Shown: positions 26,460 through 37,044 of the stretch, piece by piece | Numbering within the stretch: the first letter of the stretch is position 1 | Layout: every line of letters begins with the position of its first letter | NCBI RefSeq assembly: GCF_013409575.1 | Contig: NZ_JACCCY010000001.1 | Coordinates: forward strand, 682,001 to 746,000 | From: Macellibacteroides fermentans | GTDB taxonomy: Bacteria > Bacteroidota > Bacteroidia > Bacteroidales > Tannerellaceae | Length of the DNA stretch: 64,000 nucleotides | Direction of reading: 5' to 3' | The notes under the pieces: generated by a model | Told to the model about the DNA's origin: nothing | What the model saw: only the letters and a program-made list of their open reading frames with translations | The model's database searches: none | Made by a program: the position numbers and the translations under genes

Positions 26460-27407
26460 ATGAAGAAGGCGTTAGTTAGAACAGATTTCAATTTCCCAGG
26501 ACAGAAGAGTGTATATCATGGTAAAGTTCGTGATGTGTATAACATCAATGACGATTTGCTGGTAATGGTGGCAACCGACCGTATCTCGGCATTTGATGTG
26601 GTTTTACCGGAAGGTATTCCTTACAAAGGACAAGTCTTAAACCAGATTGCTTCCAAATTTCTGGATGCCACACAAGACATTGTTCCGAACTGGAAACAGG
26701 CAACACCAGATCCAATGGTAACCGTAGGCCTCATGTGTGAAGGATTCCGTGTAGAAATGGTGATACGTGGATACCTTACAGGTAGTGCATGGAGAGAATA
26801 TAAGGCTGGCGCCCGTACGTTGTGTGGTGTAGCTTTACCAGAAGGCATGAAAGAAAATCAAAAATTCCCAACTCCGATTATTACTCCAACAACGAAAGCG
26901 GATGAAGGACATGATGAGAATATTTCGAGAGAAGAAATTATAGAACAAGGTCTTGTATCGAAAGAAGATTATGAGATGCTTGAAAAGTACACAATGGCTT
27001 TGTTCTTGCGTGGAACTGAAATGGCAGCAGAAAAAGGCCTTATCCTAGTTGACACAAAATATGAGTTTGGTAAAAAAGACGGTAAGATCTATCTGATTGA
27101 CGAAATCCACACTCCGGACTCATCACGCTATTTTTATGCAGAAGGTTACGAAGAACGTTTCGAAAAAGGTGAAGAACAAAAGCAACTTTCAAAAGAATTT
27201 GTACGTCAGTGGTTAATCGCAAACGGCTTCCAAGGTAAAACCGGCCAGCAAGTTCCTTTGATGACTCCAGAATATTGCGATAGTGTATCGGAGCGTTATA
27301 TTGAACTTTATGAAAATATTGTTGGCGAAAAATTTCAGAAAGCGGATACTGATAATCTGGTAAGCCGTATTGAAAAGAATGTTATGTCATATCTTCAGTC
27401 GAAATAA
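26460..27407 (+). CDS. purC: SAICAR synthase (purine synthesis)
   Basis: 315 residues. Joins CAIR and aspartate, step eight of de novo purine synthesis. Motifs: YHGKVRDVY (ATP site), [17 protein letters not shown], and [10 protein letters not shown]-like [14 protein letters not shown]. It is the longer eukaryote-like form found in Bacteroidota. The stop codon overlaps the ubiE start (TAATG). Confidence 0.96.
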   Translation: MKKALVRTDFNFPGQKSVYHGKVRDVYNINDDLLVMVATDRISAFDVVLPEGIPYKGQVLNQIASKFLDATQDIVPNWKQATPDPMVTVGLMCEGFRVEMVIRGYLTGSAWREYKAGARTLCGVALPEGMKENQKFPTPIITPTTKADEGHDENISREEIIEQGLVSKEDYEMLEKYTMALFLRGTEMAAEKGLILVDTKYEFGKKDGKIYLIDEIHTPDSSRYFYAEGYEERFEKGEEQKQLSKEFVRQWLIANGFQGKTGQQVPLMTPEYCDSVSERYIELYENIVGEKFQKADTDNLVSRIEKNVMSYLQSK

Positions 27408-28144
27408 TGGAATACGGTCCAGAAAAAATATTACCGTATAACAACGACGAACAAAAAAGTACACAGGTCCGGCGAATGTTTGATTCAATCGCCGGCACCT
27501 ATGACTTGCTTAACCATGCATTGTCATTTGGTATCGATAAAGGTTGGCGAAAAAAAGGGATTAGTTTTCTAAAACCATATGCCCCGTCGGAAGTTCTGGA
27601 TATAGCTACCGGAACAGGAGATCTGGCTATTTCGATTTATAAAATGTTAGCTCCAAACAAAATTATCGGAGCCGATATTTCGGAAGGGATGATGGATGTA
27701 GGAAGAAAGAAAGTAGCTGATTTAGGATTGTCGTCCACTATCCTTTTTGAACAACAGGATTGTTTGAATCTCTCCTATGAAGAAAATTCGTTCGATGCAA
27801 TTACTGCTGCATTTGGTGTTCGTAATTTTGAAAATATTGAAAAAGGCATTTCGGAAATGTACAGAGTTCTTCGTCCCGGAGGTCATGTTATGATATTGGA
27901 GCTTTCAACTCCTGCGCATTTTCCCATGAAACAACTTTACAAAATTTACTCAAACACAGTTATTCCATTTATAGGTCGTTTTCTTTCAAAAGAAAAAACA
28001 GCTTATCACTATCTGCCTGCATCAATAAAAGTCGTTCCTCAAGGTAAGGAGATGACAGCCATTCTGACTAAATGTGGTTTTAAAGAGGCTAAATTCTGTA
28101 CATTTACGTTTGGAATTTGTTCTATGTATACAGGAATCAAATAA
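27407..28144 (+). CDS. ubiE: Demethylmenaquinone methyltransferase
   Basis: 245 residues. SAM-binding motif VLDIATGTGDLAI, followed by FDAITAAFGVRNF and MYRVLRPGGHVMILELSTP, all typical of UbiE/MenG. In this anaerobe it should methylate demethylmenaquinone in menaquinone synthesis. One-base overlap with purC; 16 bp gap to aroE. Confidence 0.96.
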   Translation: MEYGPEKILPYNNDEQKSTQVRRMFDSIAGTYDLLNHALSFGIDKGWRKKGISFLKPYAPSEVLDIATGTGDLAISIYKMLAPNKIIGADISEGMMDVGRKKVADLGLSSTILFEQQDCLNLSYEENSFDAITAAFGVRNFENIEKGISEMYRVLRPGGHVMILELSTPAHFPMKQLYKIYSNTVIPFIGRFLSKEKTAYHYLPASIKVVPQGKEMTAILTKCGFKEAKFCTFTFGICSMYTGIK

Positions 28145-28160
28145 TATCATTATATCTCTT

Positions 28161-28904
28161 ATGCAAAAATACGGTTTAATAGGCTACCCACTCAGCCATT
28201 CATTTTCTAAAGCTTACTTTAATCAAAAGTTTGAAATTGAAAAGATTGATGCTGAATATGTTAACTTTGAGATTCCAAATATCAAAGAATTTAAAAATGT
28301 TATAAAGGAAAACCCTGATTTGTGCGGTCTAAACGTTACTTTACCCTATAAAACGCAAATAATACCACTATTGGATGACATCGACGAAGATGCCAGACTA
28401 ATTGGTGCTGTTAATGTGATAAAATTCAGTAAAGGTTTTTTTGGCAAAACCAAACTAAAGGGATACAATTCGGATATTATAGGATTCAAGAAGTCGATTG
28501 AGCCTTTATTGAATGACACCCATCGTAAAGCTTTGATCTTAGGAACCGGGGGTGCTTCGAAAGCCGTTTTCCAGGGGTTAAAACAAATGGGGGTCGGAGC
28601 CACATTCGTATCCAGGAAACCTCAGGATTTCTGTATTACCTATAACGAGATAACTCCCAAAACCATGGAAAAATACACCGTAATTATCAATACGACTCCT
28701 GTTGGAATGTTTCCGAACATAAATGAATGTCCTGATATTCCTTACGATTTAGTAACTCCCAATCATTTGCTTTACGATTTACTATACAATCCCGACGAAA
28801 CTCTTTTTATGAAAAAAGGTAAAGAACAGGGAGCTGTAGTAAAAAACGGTTTAGAGATGTTACTTGTTCAGGCCTTTGCTGCCTGGGAAATATGGCAAAA
28901 ATAA
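28161..28904 (+). CDS. aroE: Shikimate dehydrogenase
   Basis: 247 residues from the ATG at 28161 (MQKYGLIGYPLSHSFSK). An in-frame upstream start lies inside ubiE and adds unrelated residues, so it is rejected. Shikimate-binding GYPLSHS, catalytic lysine in LNVTLPYKTQI and NADP motif LGTGGASKAV are visible. Reduces dehydroshikimate to shikimate in aromatic amino acid synthesis. Confidence 0.95.
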   Translation: MQKYGLIGYPLSHSFSKAYFNQKFEIEKIDAEYVNFEIPNIKEFKNVIKENPDLCGLNVTLPYKTQIIPLLDDIDEDARLIGAVNVIKFSKGFFGKTKLKGYNSDIIGFKKSIEPLLNDTHRKALILGTGGASKAVFQGLKQMGVGATFVSRKPQDFCITYNEITPKTMEKYTVIINTTPVGMFPNINECPDIPYDLVTPNHLLYDLLYNPDETLFMKKGKEQGAVVKNGLEMLLVQAFAAWEIWQK

Positions 28905-28910
28905 ATTAAA

Positions 28911-29531
28911 CTACTCGCTTCGGGTCAACACAAATTCTTGTGTTACAAAAAAATGAATTTTAAATGATTCATTTTTTTTTGTGCGCCTTTCTGTTGCTAA
29001 AAACACTCCTTCATTCGAATATTGGAACGGATGAATTTGAAGATGTTCCTTAAAATCCACATCCGATTGCCCTATCATCTTGAAAAGAGTTTCTTTAGCG
29101 CTCCAATAAACAAGTAAATGTTCTGTTTCATAATGCGCATCAATTTGAGAGTCTTCGGAAGCCGACATAAAACGGGTACGGATCTTTTTAACCCGATCTG
29201 ACATATATTCAATATCTATACCTGCAGCAGGGTTATCAGACAAAATCACTGCAGCAAACCCTTTTGTATGAGAGATACTAATCCTTTTGGATAAGCCAAC
29301 CAAGAACGGAGCTCCGGCATCGGTATAGGAAATATCAGGTTCAAATCCAAGTAATCGTTTAACAAGAACTCTTGAGGCCAACCATTCGCGCTTTCTAGCT
29401 TCAGTCATCGTATCTGTAACAAATGAATAATAGGGTTGCTTATTTTCCAATAACTTCAACAACTCATCTGAAGACTCTTCAATCTTCCATATTCCCCAAA
29501 GAGGCAAGCTATGTTCTACAAGCAACGGCAT
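28911..29531 (-). CDS. 4'-phosphopantetheinyl transferase superfamily protein
   Basis: 206 residues. Magnesium-binding AGIDIEYMSDR and the WSAKETLFKM motif are those of Sfp-type transferases, which load phosphopantetheine onto carrier proteins. Convergent with aroE (6 bp between stops). Last gene of the mutY-ssb-gldE group, 36 bp after gldE. Confidence 0.9.
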   Translation of the reverse strand: MPLLVEHSLPLWGIWKIEESSDELLKLLENKQPYYSFVTDTMTEARKREWLASRVLVKRLLGFEPDISYTDAGAPFLVGLSKRISISHTKGFAAVILSDNPAAGIDIEYMSDRVKKIRTRFMSASEDSQIDAHYETEHLLVYWSAKETLFKMIGQSDVDFKEHLQIHPFQYSNEGVFLATERRTKKNESFKIHFFVTQEFVLTRSE

Positions 29532-29567
29532 TTTTTATTCATTTAAATTTTTGAACGAAAAGCTATT

Positions 29568-30884
29568 CTATTCCGTCAACAGGGTATATTTCACTTTTAA
29601 AATTCGACGATTATCAGCCTCTAATACCTGAAAACGGTATTGTTTATAGTCGATAATCTCTCTTCGCTCCGGCAGGTCACCTTTTATTTCGAGAAGTAAT
29701 CCGGCTAAGGTTTCAACTTCTTCGGTAAGAGAACCAAATTCATCCTCATTTACATTCACCACCCTGAAAAAATCAGACAGTTGAATTTTAGCCTCAAAAA
29801 TATAACTGCCGTCCGATAACAATGAATACTGTTTTTCTTCCTCATCATATTCGTCAGATATATCACCGACAATCTCTTCAAGAATATCTTCCATTGTTAC
29901 CAAACCGGAAGTTCCCCCAAACTCATCAACAACAATGGCCATGTGAATTTTATTGGTACGGAACTCCTCCAGTAAATCATCTATTTTTTTTGTTTCAGGC
30001 ACAAAATAAGCGGGGCGAATAAGGCTTTGCCAACGAAAAGCAGCTGGTTTATCCAGGTAAGGCAAAAGATCTTTTATGTATAGAATTCCCCTTATATTAT
30101 CTTCTGTTCCAGAAAAAACCGGAATGCGGGAATAGCCGGTTTTAATAATTGAATCTATTACAAAACGAAAATCCGCTTTAATCTCTATGTCCTCCATATC
30201 AAGCCTTGAGGTCATAATCTCTTTGGCAGTTTTGCTATAAAACTTTATTATATCGGCAAGCATCTCTTTTTCTTCTGGTATTTCACTCGAAGTTAACTCC
30301 AATGCCATAGATAAATCATCAACAGAAAGCTCGTTTCTCTTCTTTGCCAACATCTTATTAATCATATCTGTTGAAGATACAAGTATTTTAGCAACAGGCC
30401 TGATTACTTTTACTGCAGCACTCAATGCCGGAGCAGATTTTCTTACAAACCGTAACGAATTCTTTGATGCGTATATTCGAGGTATAATTTCGCCGAAAAG
30501 CAGGAGTAAAAAAGTAATTACTGCGATCTGAACGACTATCGACCCTCCAGAAATATATGGCAAAGCAAAAATAGAATTCAGTCCATATGCACAAAGCATT
30601 ACAACAGTTACGTTTACAAGGTTGTTCAGGACTAAAATCGTCGCTAACAAATAGGCCGGATTCTTAAGAAAATGTTGGATCGTATTATCTGATGAATGCT
30701 CTCCTTTGCGTATTGTATTTAAGTCATCCTGTTCCAAAGAAAAAAAAGCAATCTCCGAAGCAGATATAAAAGCAGATATAAACAAAAGAAATAATGCCAA
30801 TACTAAAGCTACAACAGGCCCTGTAGCAAGGGTATGCATACCTATTTCATTAAAAAATTCCGATAAAAAATAATCAGAGTCCAA
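29568..30884 (-). CDS. gldE: GldE-type CNNM/CBS membrane protein
   Basis: 438 residues. N-terminal CNNM (DUF21) domain with several membrane segments (SAFISASEIAFFSL is the family signature), then two CBS domains (SRIPVFSGTEDNIRGILYIKDL and VDEFGGTSGLVTMEDILEEIVGD) and a C-terminal transporter-associated HlyC/CorC domain. Neighbours mutY and ssb give the GldE context known from Flavobacterium, though gliding itself is not expected here. Probably metal-ion related. Confidence 0.88.
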   Translation of the reverse strand: MDSDYFLSEFFNEIGMHTLATGPVVALVLALFLLFISAFISASEIAFFSLEQDDLNTIRKGEHSSDNTIQHFLKNPAYLLATILVLNNLVNVTVVMLCAYGLNSIFALPYISGGSIVVQIAVITFLLLLFGEIIPRIYASKNSLRFVRKSAPALSAAVKVIRPVAKILVSSTDMINKMLAKKRNELSVDDLSMALELTSSEIPEEKEMLADIIKFYSKTAKEIMTSRLDMEDIEIKADFRFVIDSIIKTGYSRIPVFSGTEDNIRGILYIKDLLPYLDKPAAFRWQSLIRPAYFVPETKKIDDLLEEFRTNKIHMAIVVDEFGGTSGLVTMEDILEEIVGDISDEYDEEEKQYSLLSDGSYIFEAKIQLSDFFRVVNVNEDEFGSLTEEVETLAGLLLEIKGDLPERREIIDYKQYRFQVLEADNRRILKVKYTLLTE

Positions 30885-30966
30885 GTGGATATATTTTAGT
30901 TAAACAATAAAGGCAGTTTCAAAAGTTTACAATGTTTTAAAACTGCCTTACAAAAATACGATATTA

Positions 30967-31446
30967 TTAGAATGGTAAATCATCCTCACTATTATTTCCT
31001 TCCAGAGAAGGATTCTGTTGAGCCATTGGTTGCGAATATGCAGTTGATGGTTGATTCTGCATTGGCTGCTGAGCAGTTGTAGCTGCCGGTTGAGTACCAC
31101 TTTCGGCAGGACGACCCGAGCTGAAAAACTCTACTCTGTCCGCATGAATCTCTGTCAGATATCGTTTTATTCCATTTTGATCATCATAAGTACGGGTACG
31201 TATCTTCCCTTCAACATAAACCATTGACCCCTTCTTCACCCACTTTTCAACAAACTGGACCTGATCTCTACGAACCACAATATTATGCCACTCTGTACGC
31301 TCCGGTACAACCGTTCCGTTTGACAAAGTGTATCCTCTTTCTGATGTAGCCATCGGAAAATTGGCAACTGCACTACCGCTATCAAAATATCTTACATCCG
31401 GATCCTTACCAACGTTTCCGATTAATATTACTTTATTCAAAGACAT
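30967..31446 (-). CDS. ssb: Single-stranded DNA-binding protein
   Basis: 159 residues. OB-fold core begins MSLNKVILIGNVGKDPDVRY; Gln/Pro-rich linker; acidic tip ending DDLPF, which recruits replication and repair partners. Between mutY (45 bp upstream) and gldE. Confidence 0.96.
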   Translation of the reverse strand: MSLNKVILIGNVGKDPDVRYFDSGSAVANFPMATSERGYTLSNGTVVPERTEWHNIVVRRDQVQFVEKWVKKGSMVYVEGKIRTRTYDDQNGIKRYLTEIHADRVEFFSSGRPAESGTQPAATTAQQPMQNQPSTAYSQPMAQQNPSLEGNNSEDDLPF

Positions 31447-31490
31447 AAGCTTCTATTTATTAATTAGTACACAAAGAAAATAATTTTTGC

Positions 31491-32576
31491 TCAATTTGCA
31501 AAGCTTTCAGCCAGTTTATCAAAATAAATATGAGTCAATCTTGAAATTGCATAATTATCCAATTCTGATGAATTTATTTCGATAAACTTATCCAATGCAG
31601 AATCTTTGTTTGAGATTCGGACTTTATAAAAATTGGCATAAATAACCTGATGCGATAATACATGTTTTTTTTCATTTAACACTAACATAATATCAAGAGG
31701 CGTTTGAAAACCAAATATGGCTTTAAAGTCCGGTAGACTGCTTAATTCAGTAAAATTGACAGATTGTCCGGTTTCAATCAAGGGAAACTCATATAAACCT
31801 TTCCATATGTCACTTTTATCACGTCTGCTTAAGAATGTCCGATCGTTCCATTCAATATGAAAATAGTTGAAGTAACGATTTCTACTTTTCGTTTTATGTT
31901 GTTTAACGGGATAATCCAGTACATTTCCTCCAGCAAAGGCAAGACATTTATGCTGAAATGGGCACGACGTACAGGATGGAGCCTGAGGGGTACAAACCAA
32001 TGCACCAAAATCCATCACCGCCTGGTTGTGCATCGACGCGTTAGATGGATTAATCAACATATTTGCCAATTCATAGAATTCTTTCTTTCCCTTGCCGGTA
32101 TCAATTGGAGTATCTAAAGCAAATAGCCTTGAGAAAACCCTGTAAACATTTCCATCAACAACCGGATATGGCATATTCCATGCAAAAGAGGCAATAGCAG
32201 CTGCGGTATACTCTCCAATACCTTTGAGGGACAAGATTGTCTCATAGGATGAGGGGAAAATCCCGCCACAGTGTAACATAATATATTGGGCACTGGCATG
32301 CAAATTACGTGCTCTGCTGTAATAACCGAGTCCTTGCCAATACTTCAGAACCTCTTCTTCGGAAGCTGCAGCTAAAGCATCAACAGTTGGAAAACGGTCA
32401 ATAAACCTATAATAGTAATCTAATCCCTGAACAACCCGGGTCTGCTGGAGAATAATTTCTGAGATCCAGATTTTATATGGATCCGTTGTTTGTCGCCAGG
32501 GCAAATCTCTTTGGTTTTCTTTATACCAATCTACAAGCATCGTGCTTATTTCTATATCTTTATCAGTTTGTTTCAT
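31491..32576 (-). CDS. mutY: A/G-specific adenine glycosylase
   Basis: 361 residues. Removes adenine mispaired with 8-oxoguanine. Catalytic Glu40 (WISEIILQQT) and Asp141 (PVVDGNV), helix-hairpin-helix LKGIGEYTAAAI, and 4Fe-4S cysteines 195, 202, 205 and 211 (C-x6-C-x2-C-x5-C). The C-terminal NUDIX-like domain is present. Heads the mutY-ssb-gldE group. Confidence 0.97.
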   Translation of the reverse strand: MKQTDKDIEISTMLVDWYKENQRDLPWRQTTDPYKIWISEIILQQTRVVQGLDYYYRFIDRFPTVDALAAASEEEVLKYWQGLGYYSRARNLHASAQYIMLHCGGIFPSSYETILSLKGIGEYTAAAIASFAWNMPYPVVDGNVYRVFSRLFALDTPIDTGKGKKEFYELANMLINPSNASMHNQAVMDFGALVCTPQAPSCTSCPFQHKCLAFAGGNVLDYPVKQHKTKSRNRYFNYFHIEWNDRTFLSRRDKSDIWKGLYEFPLIETGQSVNFTELSSLPDFKAIFGFQTPLDIMLVLNEKKHVLSHQVIYANFYKVRISNKDSALDKFIEINSSELDNYAISRLTHIYFDKLAESFAN

Positions 32577-32709
32577 ACAATAAATTCAATATGTAAACCC
32601 TTCCAATTTATCAATGGGCAACGCAAACTTACAGATATAAAATGGATTGCGATAAATCTTTTTTCTAAAAAATAGAGATACAATGCTTTTTAGGTTCAAT
32701 AAAAAGCTA

Positions 32710-32717
32710 TATATTTG
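32710..32717 (+). promoter_or_regulatory. Promoter -7 box of HU gene
   Basis: TATATTTG, a perfect TAnnTTTG match 46 bp before the HU ATG, preceded by a T-rich -33-like stretch. Confidence 0.55.
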
Positions 32718-32763
32718 CATTCCAAAAAATTAATAGGTCAAAACATTTAATTAATTTATAGAC

Positions 32764-33036
32764 ATGACTAAAGCGGATATTGTTAGCGAGATTTCTAAAA
32801 ATACCGGTATTGACAAAGCAACGGTATTAGCAAGCGTTGAATCTTTTATGGATATCGTAAAGAATTCTCTATCACAAGGAGACAATGTATACTTAAGAGG
32901 ATTTGGAAGTTTCGTAATCAAGAAAAGAGCTCAAAAAACAGCTCGTAATATTTCCAAAAACACGACAATCATTATTCCGGAACATAATATTCCGTCGTTT
33001 AAACCAGCAAAAACATTCCTGAACGAAGTTAAGTAA
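32764..33036 (+). CDS. HU/IHF family DNA-binding protein
   Basis: 90 residues, standard HU length: N-terminal helices MTKADIVSEISKNTGIDKATV, the turn LRGFGSFVIKKR and a DNA-contacting beta arm ending in IPSFKPAKTFLNEV. Nucleoid protein. Followed after 39 bp by the 29-aa ribosomal-type gene and then rng. Confidence 0.94.
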   Translation: MTKADIVSEISKNTGIDKATVLASVESFMDIVKNSLSQGDNVYLRGFGSFVIKKRAQKTARNISKNTTIIIPEHNIPSFKPAKTFLNEVK

Positions 33037-33075
33037 AAAAATAATTATTATACGTTTAATTAAAATTTAAAAGCG

Positions 33076-33165
33076 ATGCCAAGCGGAAAGAAAAGAAAGA
33101 GACATAAGATGTCTACGCACAAGCGCAAAAAGAGACTGAAAAAGAATAGACATAAGAAAAAATAA
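33076..33165 (+). CDS. 29-residue basic protein, bS22/mS38 (AURKAIP1/COX24)-like
   Basis: An ORF of 29 codons, MPSGKKRKRHKMSTHKRKK..., in which 20 residues are Lys, Arg or His. The pattern KRKRHKMSTHKRKKRLKKNRH resembles short proteins annotated as AURKAIP1/COX24-domain or bS22-like ribosomal proteins. It sits between HU and rng on the same strand. It would bind rRNA in the small subunit, inferred from family. It is easily missed by gene callers because of its length. Confidence 0.75.
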   Translation: MPSGKKRKRHKMSTHKRKKRLKKNRHKKK

Positions 33166-33265
33166 GTCTAGGTAAAGTAACTCTAAAGAACAAACTTAAT
33201 TGTGACCTTTTAAGTTTGTTCTTTGCGTATTTAAGAAGGTCTAATTAAAAAAAATCCTCTTTATT

Positions 33266-34837
33266 GTGATTAGTGAATTAGTAGTAGATGTACAGCCAAA
33301 AGAGGTATCAATAGCCATACTGGAGGATAAGAATCTGGTTGAGCTTCAGAAAGAAGCCAGAAACTTATCGTATGCAGTAGGTGATATCTATCTGGGAAAA
33401 GTAAAGAAGCTTATGCCCGGGCTGAATGCTGCATTCATTGATGTAGGGTATAAAAAGGATGCATTTCTTCACTATCTGGACTTAGGTCCAAATTTTAACA
33501 CCCAACAAAAATTTCTTAAGCAAGCTTTAAGCGACCAAAAGAAATTACCTGTCTTTTCAAAAATACAGATTCTTCCGGAGATTGAAAAAGAAGGAAGTAT
33601 CAGTGATGTGTTGAAAGTTGGACAGGAGGTGTTAGTTCAAATTGCAAAAGAACCGATATCAACAAAAGGGCCACGTCTTACATCCGAACTGTCTTTTGCA
33701 GGAAGATATATAGTACTGATCCCATTTTCTGATAAGGTTTCCGTTTCACAAAAAATAAAATCAAGCGAAGAAAGAGCTCGTTTACGTCAGCTTATCCAAA
33801 GCATTAAGCCTAAAAACTTTAGTGTAATTGTTCGTACTTCTTCGGAAGGAAAACGCGTAGCCGAACTTGATCATGAGTTAAAGACATTATTGAAACGATG
33901 GGAAGATAATATTGTAAAAGTACCTAAAGCTAAAGCTCCTTCTATTGTTTACGAAGAAACAGGAAGAACAGTAGCGCTACTTCGTGATATATTCAATCCA
34001 TCATTTCAACACATTTATGTAAATGATACGGACTTTTATAATAGTGTAAAAGATTATGTTAGTTTAATTGCTCCGGGAAGATCTGATATCGTACAGTTAT
34101 ATACGGGCGAGCTTCCCATTTTTGATAATTTTGCAATAACCAAACAGATCAAATCGCTATTTGGACGTACTGTTACATATAAAAGTGGAGCGTACCTTAT
34201 TATTGAGCATACCGAAGCGATGCACGTTATTGACGTAAATAGCGGCAACCGATCCAAGGGAAGCGATGCACAGGAAAAAACAGCTATTGATGTTAATATT
34301 TCTGCCGCAGATGAAATAGCCCGCCAACTTCGCCTCCGCGATATGGGCGGAATCATTGTAATCGACTTCATAGACATGACAGAATCTGCCAACAGGCAAA
34401 AACTGTTCGAACATATGAACAAGGCAATGTCTAGCGATCGTGCAAAACACAATATACTGCCCTTAAGTAAATTCGGTCTTATGCAAATAACCCGTCAGCG
34501 GGTCCGTCCGGCTATGGACGTTGAAACAACAGAGTCGTGTCCAACGTGTTTTGGAACAGGCACAGTAAAACCTTCCATTTTATTTACGGAAAGTCTGGAA
34601 GGAAAAATAGATTGTTTGGTAAACAAACACAATGTGAAGAAATTTGTTCTGCACGTACATCCCTATGTTGCAGCATTTATTAACAAGGGAATATTCCCTT
34701 TAAGTTGGAGGTGGAAAATGAAGTACACCTATGGTCTTAAAGTCATTCCAAATCAAAGCCTCGCTTTTATGGAATACAAATTTATCGATCCGGATAAAAA
34801 CGAATTGGATATGCTAGAAGAAAAAGAGATCAAATAA
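33266..34837 (+). CDS. rng: Ribonuclease E/G family endonuclease
   Basis: 523 residues from a GTG start (MISELVVDVQPKEVSIAILED). S1 RNA-binding domain in the first 120 residues (VGDIYLGKVKKLMPGLNAAFIDVG). Catalytic aspartates in HVIDVNSG and IVIDFIDM, and a zinc-link CPTCFGTG near residue 424. Processes rRNA and mRNA. The first in-frame ATG is well inside the S1 domain, so GTG is the start. Confidence 0.93.
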   Translation: MISELVVDVQPKEVSIAILEDKNLVELQKEARNLSYAVGDIYLGKVKKLMPGLNAAFIDVGYKKDAFLHYLDLGPNFNTQQKFLKQALSDQKKLPVFSKIQILPEIEKEGSISDVLKVGQEVLVQIAKEPISTKGPRLTSELSFAGRYIVLIPFSDKVSVSQKIKSSEERARLRQLIQSIKPKNFSVIVRTSSEGKRVAELDHELKTLLKRWEDNIVKVPKAKAPSIVYEETGRTVALLRDIFNPSFQHIYVNDTDFYNSVKDYVSLIAPGRSDIVQLYTGELPIFDNFAITKQIKSLFGRTVTYKSGAYLIIEHTEAMHVIDVNSGNRSKGSDAQEKTAIDVNISAADEIARQLRLRDMGGIIVIDFIDMTESANRQKLFEHMNKAMSSDRAKHNILPLSKFGLMQITRQRVRPAMDVETTESCPTCFGTGTVKPSILFTESLEGKIDCLVNKHNVKKFVLHVHPYVAAFINKGIFPLSWRWKMKYTYGLKVIPNQSLAFMEYKFIDPDKNELDMLEEKEIK

Positions 34838-34839
34838 CG

Positions 34840-34880
34840 ATAAGACCCTCTGTGGAAGTTGCCACAGAGGGTCTTTCTTT
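34840..34880 (+). terminator. Terminator of rng
   Basis: AAGACCCTCTGTGG...CCACAGAGGGTCTT, then TTCTTTT, within a few bases of the stop. Confidence 0.9.
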
Positions 34881-35052
34881 TAATAATAAGCAGAAAGCAA
34901 AGCTGACTAAATGACATAAGTTCTGACAGATTCTTATTAGGTTTTGTAAAAGTTTAGATTTTGGCATAGCATTTGTTATTGAATAGTTGTTCCATCCTCC
35001 TACAAGATGGTGGATAGATAAAGAATAAACAATTAATAATAAAATAAGAATC

Positions 35053-36969
35053 ATGGGAAAGATTATTGGTATTGACTTAGGAACAACCAACTCATGTGTT
35101 GCCGTTCTTGAAGGTAACGAACCGGTTGTTATTACTAACAGCGAAGGTAAAAGAACTACACCTTCAATTGTTGCATTTGTAGAAGGTGGCGAACGTAAGG
35201 TGGGTGATCCAGCAAAACGTCAGGCCATTACAAACTCTGAAAAGACAATATTCTCAATTAAGCGTTTCATGGGAGAAACGTTTGATCAGGTACAGAAAGA
35301 AATCTCACGCGTTTCATATAAAGTTGTACGTGGCGATAACAACACTCCCCGTGTTGATATAGACGGTCGTCTGTATACTCCACAGGAGATTTCGGCTATG
35401 GTACTTCAAAAAATGAAGAAAACTGCCGAAGATTACCTTGGACAAGAGGTAACAGATGCCGTTATTACAGTTCCTGCCTACTTCAGCGAGTCTCAACGTC
35501 AGGCTACTAAAGAAGCAGGAGAGATTGCAGGACTTAATGTTCGTCGTATCGTAAACGAACCAACTGCAGCATCTTTGGCATATGGTCTGGATAAGACATC
35601 TAAGGATATGAAAATTGCAGTGTTTGACCTTGGTGGAGGAACATTTGATATTTCCATTCTGGAACTTGGAGACGGTGTATTTGAAGTAAAATCAACCAAT
35701 GGTGATACACACCTTGGAGGAGATGATTTCGACCATGTTATTATCGATTGGCTGGCTCAGGAATTTATTAATGAAGAGGGCATCGATCTTCGTAAAGACC
35801 CAATGGCTTTACAAAGATTGAAAGAAGCTGCCGAAAAAGCTAAAATCGAGCTTTCAAGCACAACCAGCACCGAAATTAATTTGCCTTACATTATGCCGGT
35901 AAACGGTGTGCCAAAACACTTGGTAAAAACATTGAGCCGTGCTAAATTTGAACAATTGGCAGATAAACTGATCCAGGCATGTGTTGAACCTTGTCGTAAA
36001 GCATTAAGTGATGCCAATTTATCAACTTCAGATATTGATGAGGTAATTTTGGTAGGTGGTTCAACCCGTATTCCTGCTATCCAGTCTATTGTTGAGAAGT
36101 TCTTTGGCAAAGCTCCGTCAAAAGGAGTTAATCCGGATGAAGTAGTCGCTGTTGGTGCTGCAATTCAAGGAGGTGTTCTTTCCGGAGAAGTGAAAGATAT
36201 TCTTTTGCTTGATGTTACTCCTCTTTCTTTAGGTATCGAAACAATGGGTGGTGTTATGACGAAATTAATTGAGGCAAACACTACGATTCCAACAAAGAAA
36301 TCGGAAACATTTACAACAGCAGTAGACAATCAGCCTTCGGTTGAAATCCATGTTCTTCAAGGAGAACGCTCGTTAGCGAAAGATAATAAATCTATCGGTA
36401 GATTCAATCTGGACGGTATTCCATCTGCTCAACGTGGTGTTCCGCAGATTGAAGTAACATTTGACATCGACGCAAACGGTATTTTGAATGTTTCGGCTAA
36501 AGACAAAGCTACAGGCAAGGCGCAGAGTATCCGCATCGAAGCGTCAAGTGGCCTGAACGATGACGAAATCAAACGTATGAAAGATGAAGCCGCTGCAAAT
36601 GCAGAAGCTGATAAGAAAGAAAAAGAACGTATCGACAAACTGAATCATGCAGACAGTTTGATTTTCAATACTGAGAAGCAGCTGAAAGAGTTTGGAGATA
36701 AGCTTCCGGCCGATAAGAAAGGTCCGATCGAAGCAGCTCTTGCTAAATTGAAAGAGGCCCACAAAGCTCAGGACTTAGCTGCAATTGATTCTGCCACAAC
36801 AGAATTAAACAATGTATTCCAGGCTGCCAGTCAAGAGATGTACAATGCTCAGAATGCACAGCAAGGCGGTGCACAACCGGGACCTGACTTCAATCAGCAA
36901 GCCGGCGGAAGCCAAAGCAACAAACAAGACGGAGGTGTAACTGATGTCGACTTTGAAGAAGTGAAGTAA
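35053..36969 (+). CDS. dnaK: Chaperone DnaK (Hsp70)
   Basis: 638 residues. N-terminal [15 protein letters not shown], nucleotide loop [16 protein letters not shown] and the [15 protein letters not shown] linker are diagnostic. C-terminal Gly/Gln-rich tail. ATP-dependent cytoplasmic chaperone. No dnaJ or grpE next to it. A terminator follows at 36984-37021. Confidence 0.98.
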   Translation: MGKIIGIDLGTTNSCVAVLEGNEPVVITNSEGKRTTPSIVAFVEGGERKVGDPAKRQAITNSEKTIFSIKRFMGETFDQVQKEISRVSYKVVRGDNNTPRVDIDGRLYTPQEISAMVLQKMKKTAEDYLGQEVTDAVITVPAYFSESQRQATKEAGEIAGLNVRRIVNEPTAASLAYGLDKTSKDMKIAVFDLGGGTFDISILELGDGVFEVKSTNGDTHLGGDDFDHVIIDWLAQEFINEEGIDLRKDPMALQRLKEAAEKAKIELSSTTSTEINLPYIMPVNGVPKHLVKTLSRAKFEQLADKLIQACVEPCRKALSDANLSTSDIDEVILVGGSTRIPAIQSIVEKFFGKAPSKGVNPDEVVAVGAAIQGGVLSGEVKDILLLDVTPLSLGIETMGGVMTKLIEANTTIPTKKSETFTTAVDNQPSVEIHVLQGERSLAKDNKSIGRFNLDGIPSAQRGVPQIEVTFDIDANGILNVSAKDKATGKAQSIRIEASSGLNDDEIKRMKDEAAANAEADKKEKERIDKLNHADSLIFNTEKQLKEFGDKLPADKKGPIEAALAKLKEAHKAQDLAAIDSATTELNNVFQAASQEMYNAQNAQQGGAQPGPDFNQQAGGSQSNKQDGGVTDVDFEEVK

Positions 36970-36983
36970 TCAGATATTACAAT

Positions 36984-37021
36984 AAAAAAAGGCGCTCTAA
37001 TATGTTAGAGCGCCTTTTTTA
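36984..37021. terminator. Terminator after dnaK
   Basis: AAAAAAGGCGCTCTAA-TATG-TTAGAGCGCCTTTTTT: symmetrical stem with A- and T-tracts, so it can serve both dnaK and the convergent nitrilase gene. Confidence 0.9.
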
Positions 37022-37044
37022 TTTTCTTCCGGATGGTTAATCTT

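Noticed and set aside
28074-28160. Upstream extension of aroE
   Set aside because: It overlaps ubiE and lacks similarity; the ATG at 28161 gives the standard N-terminus.
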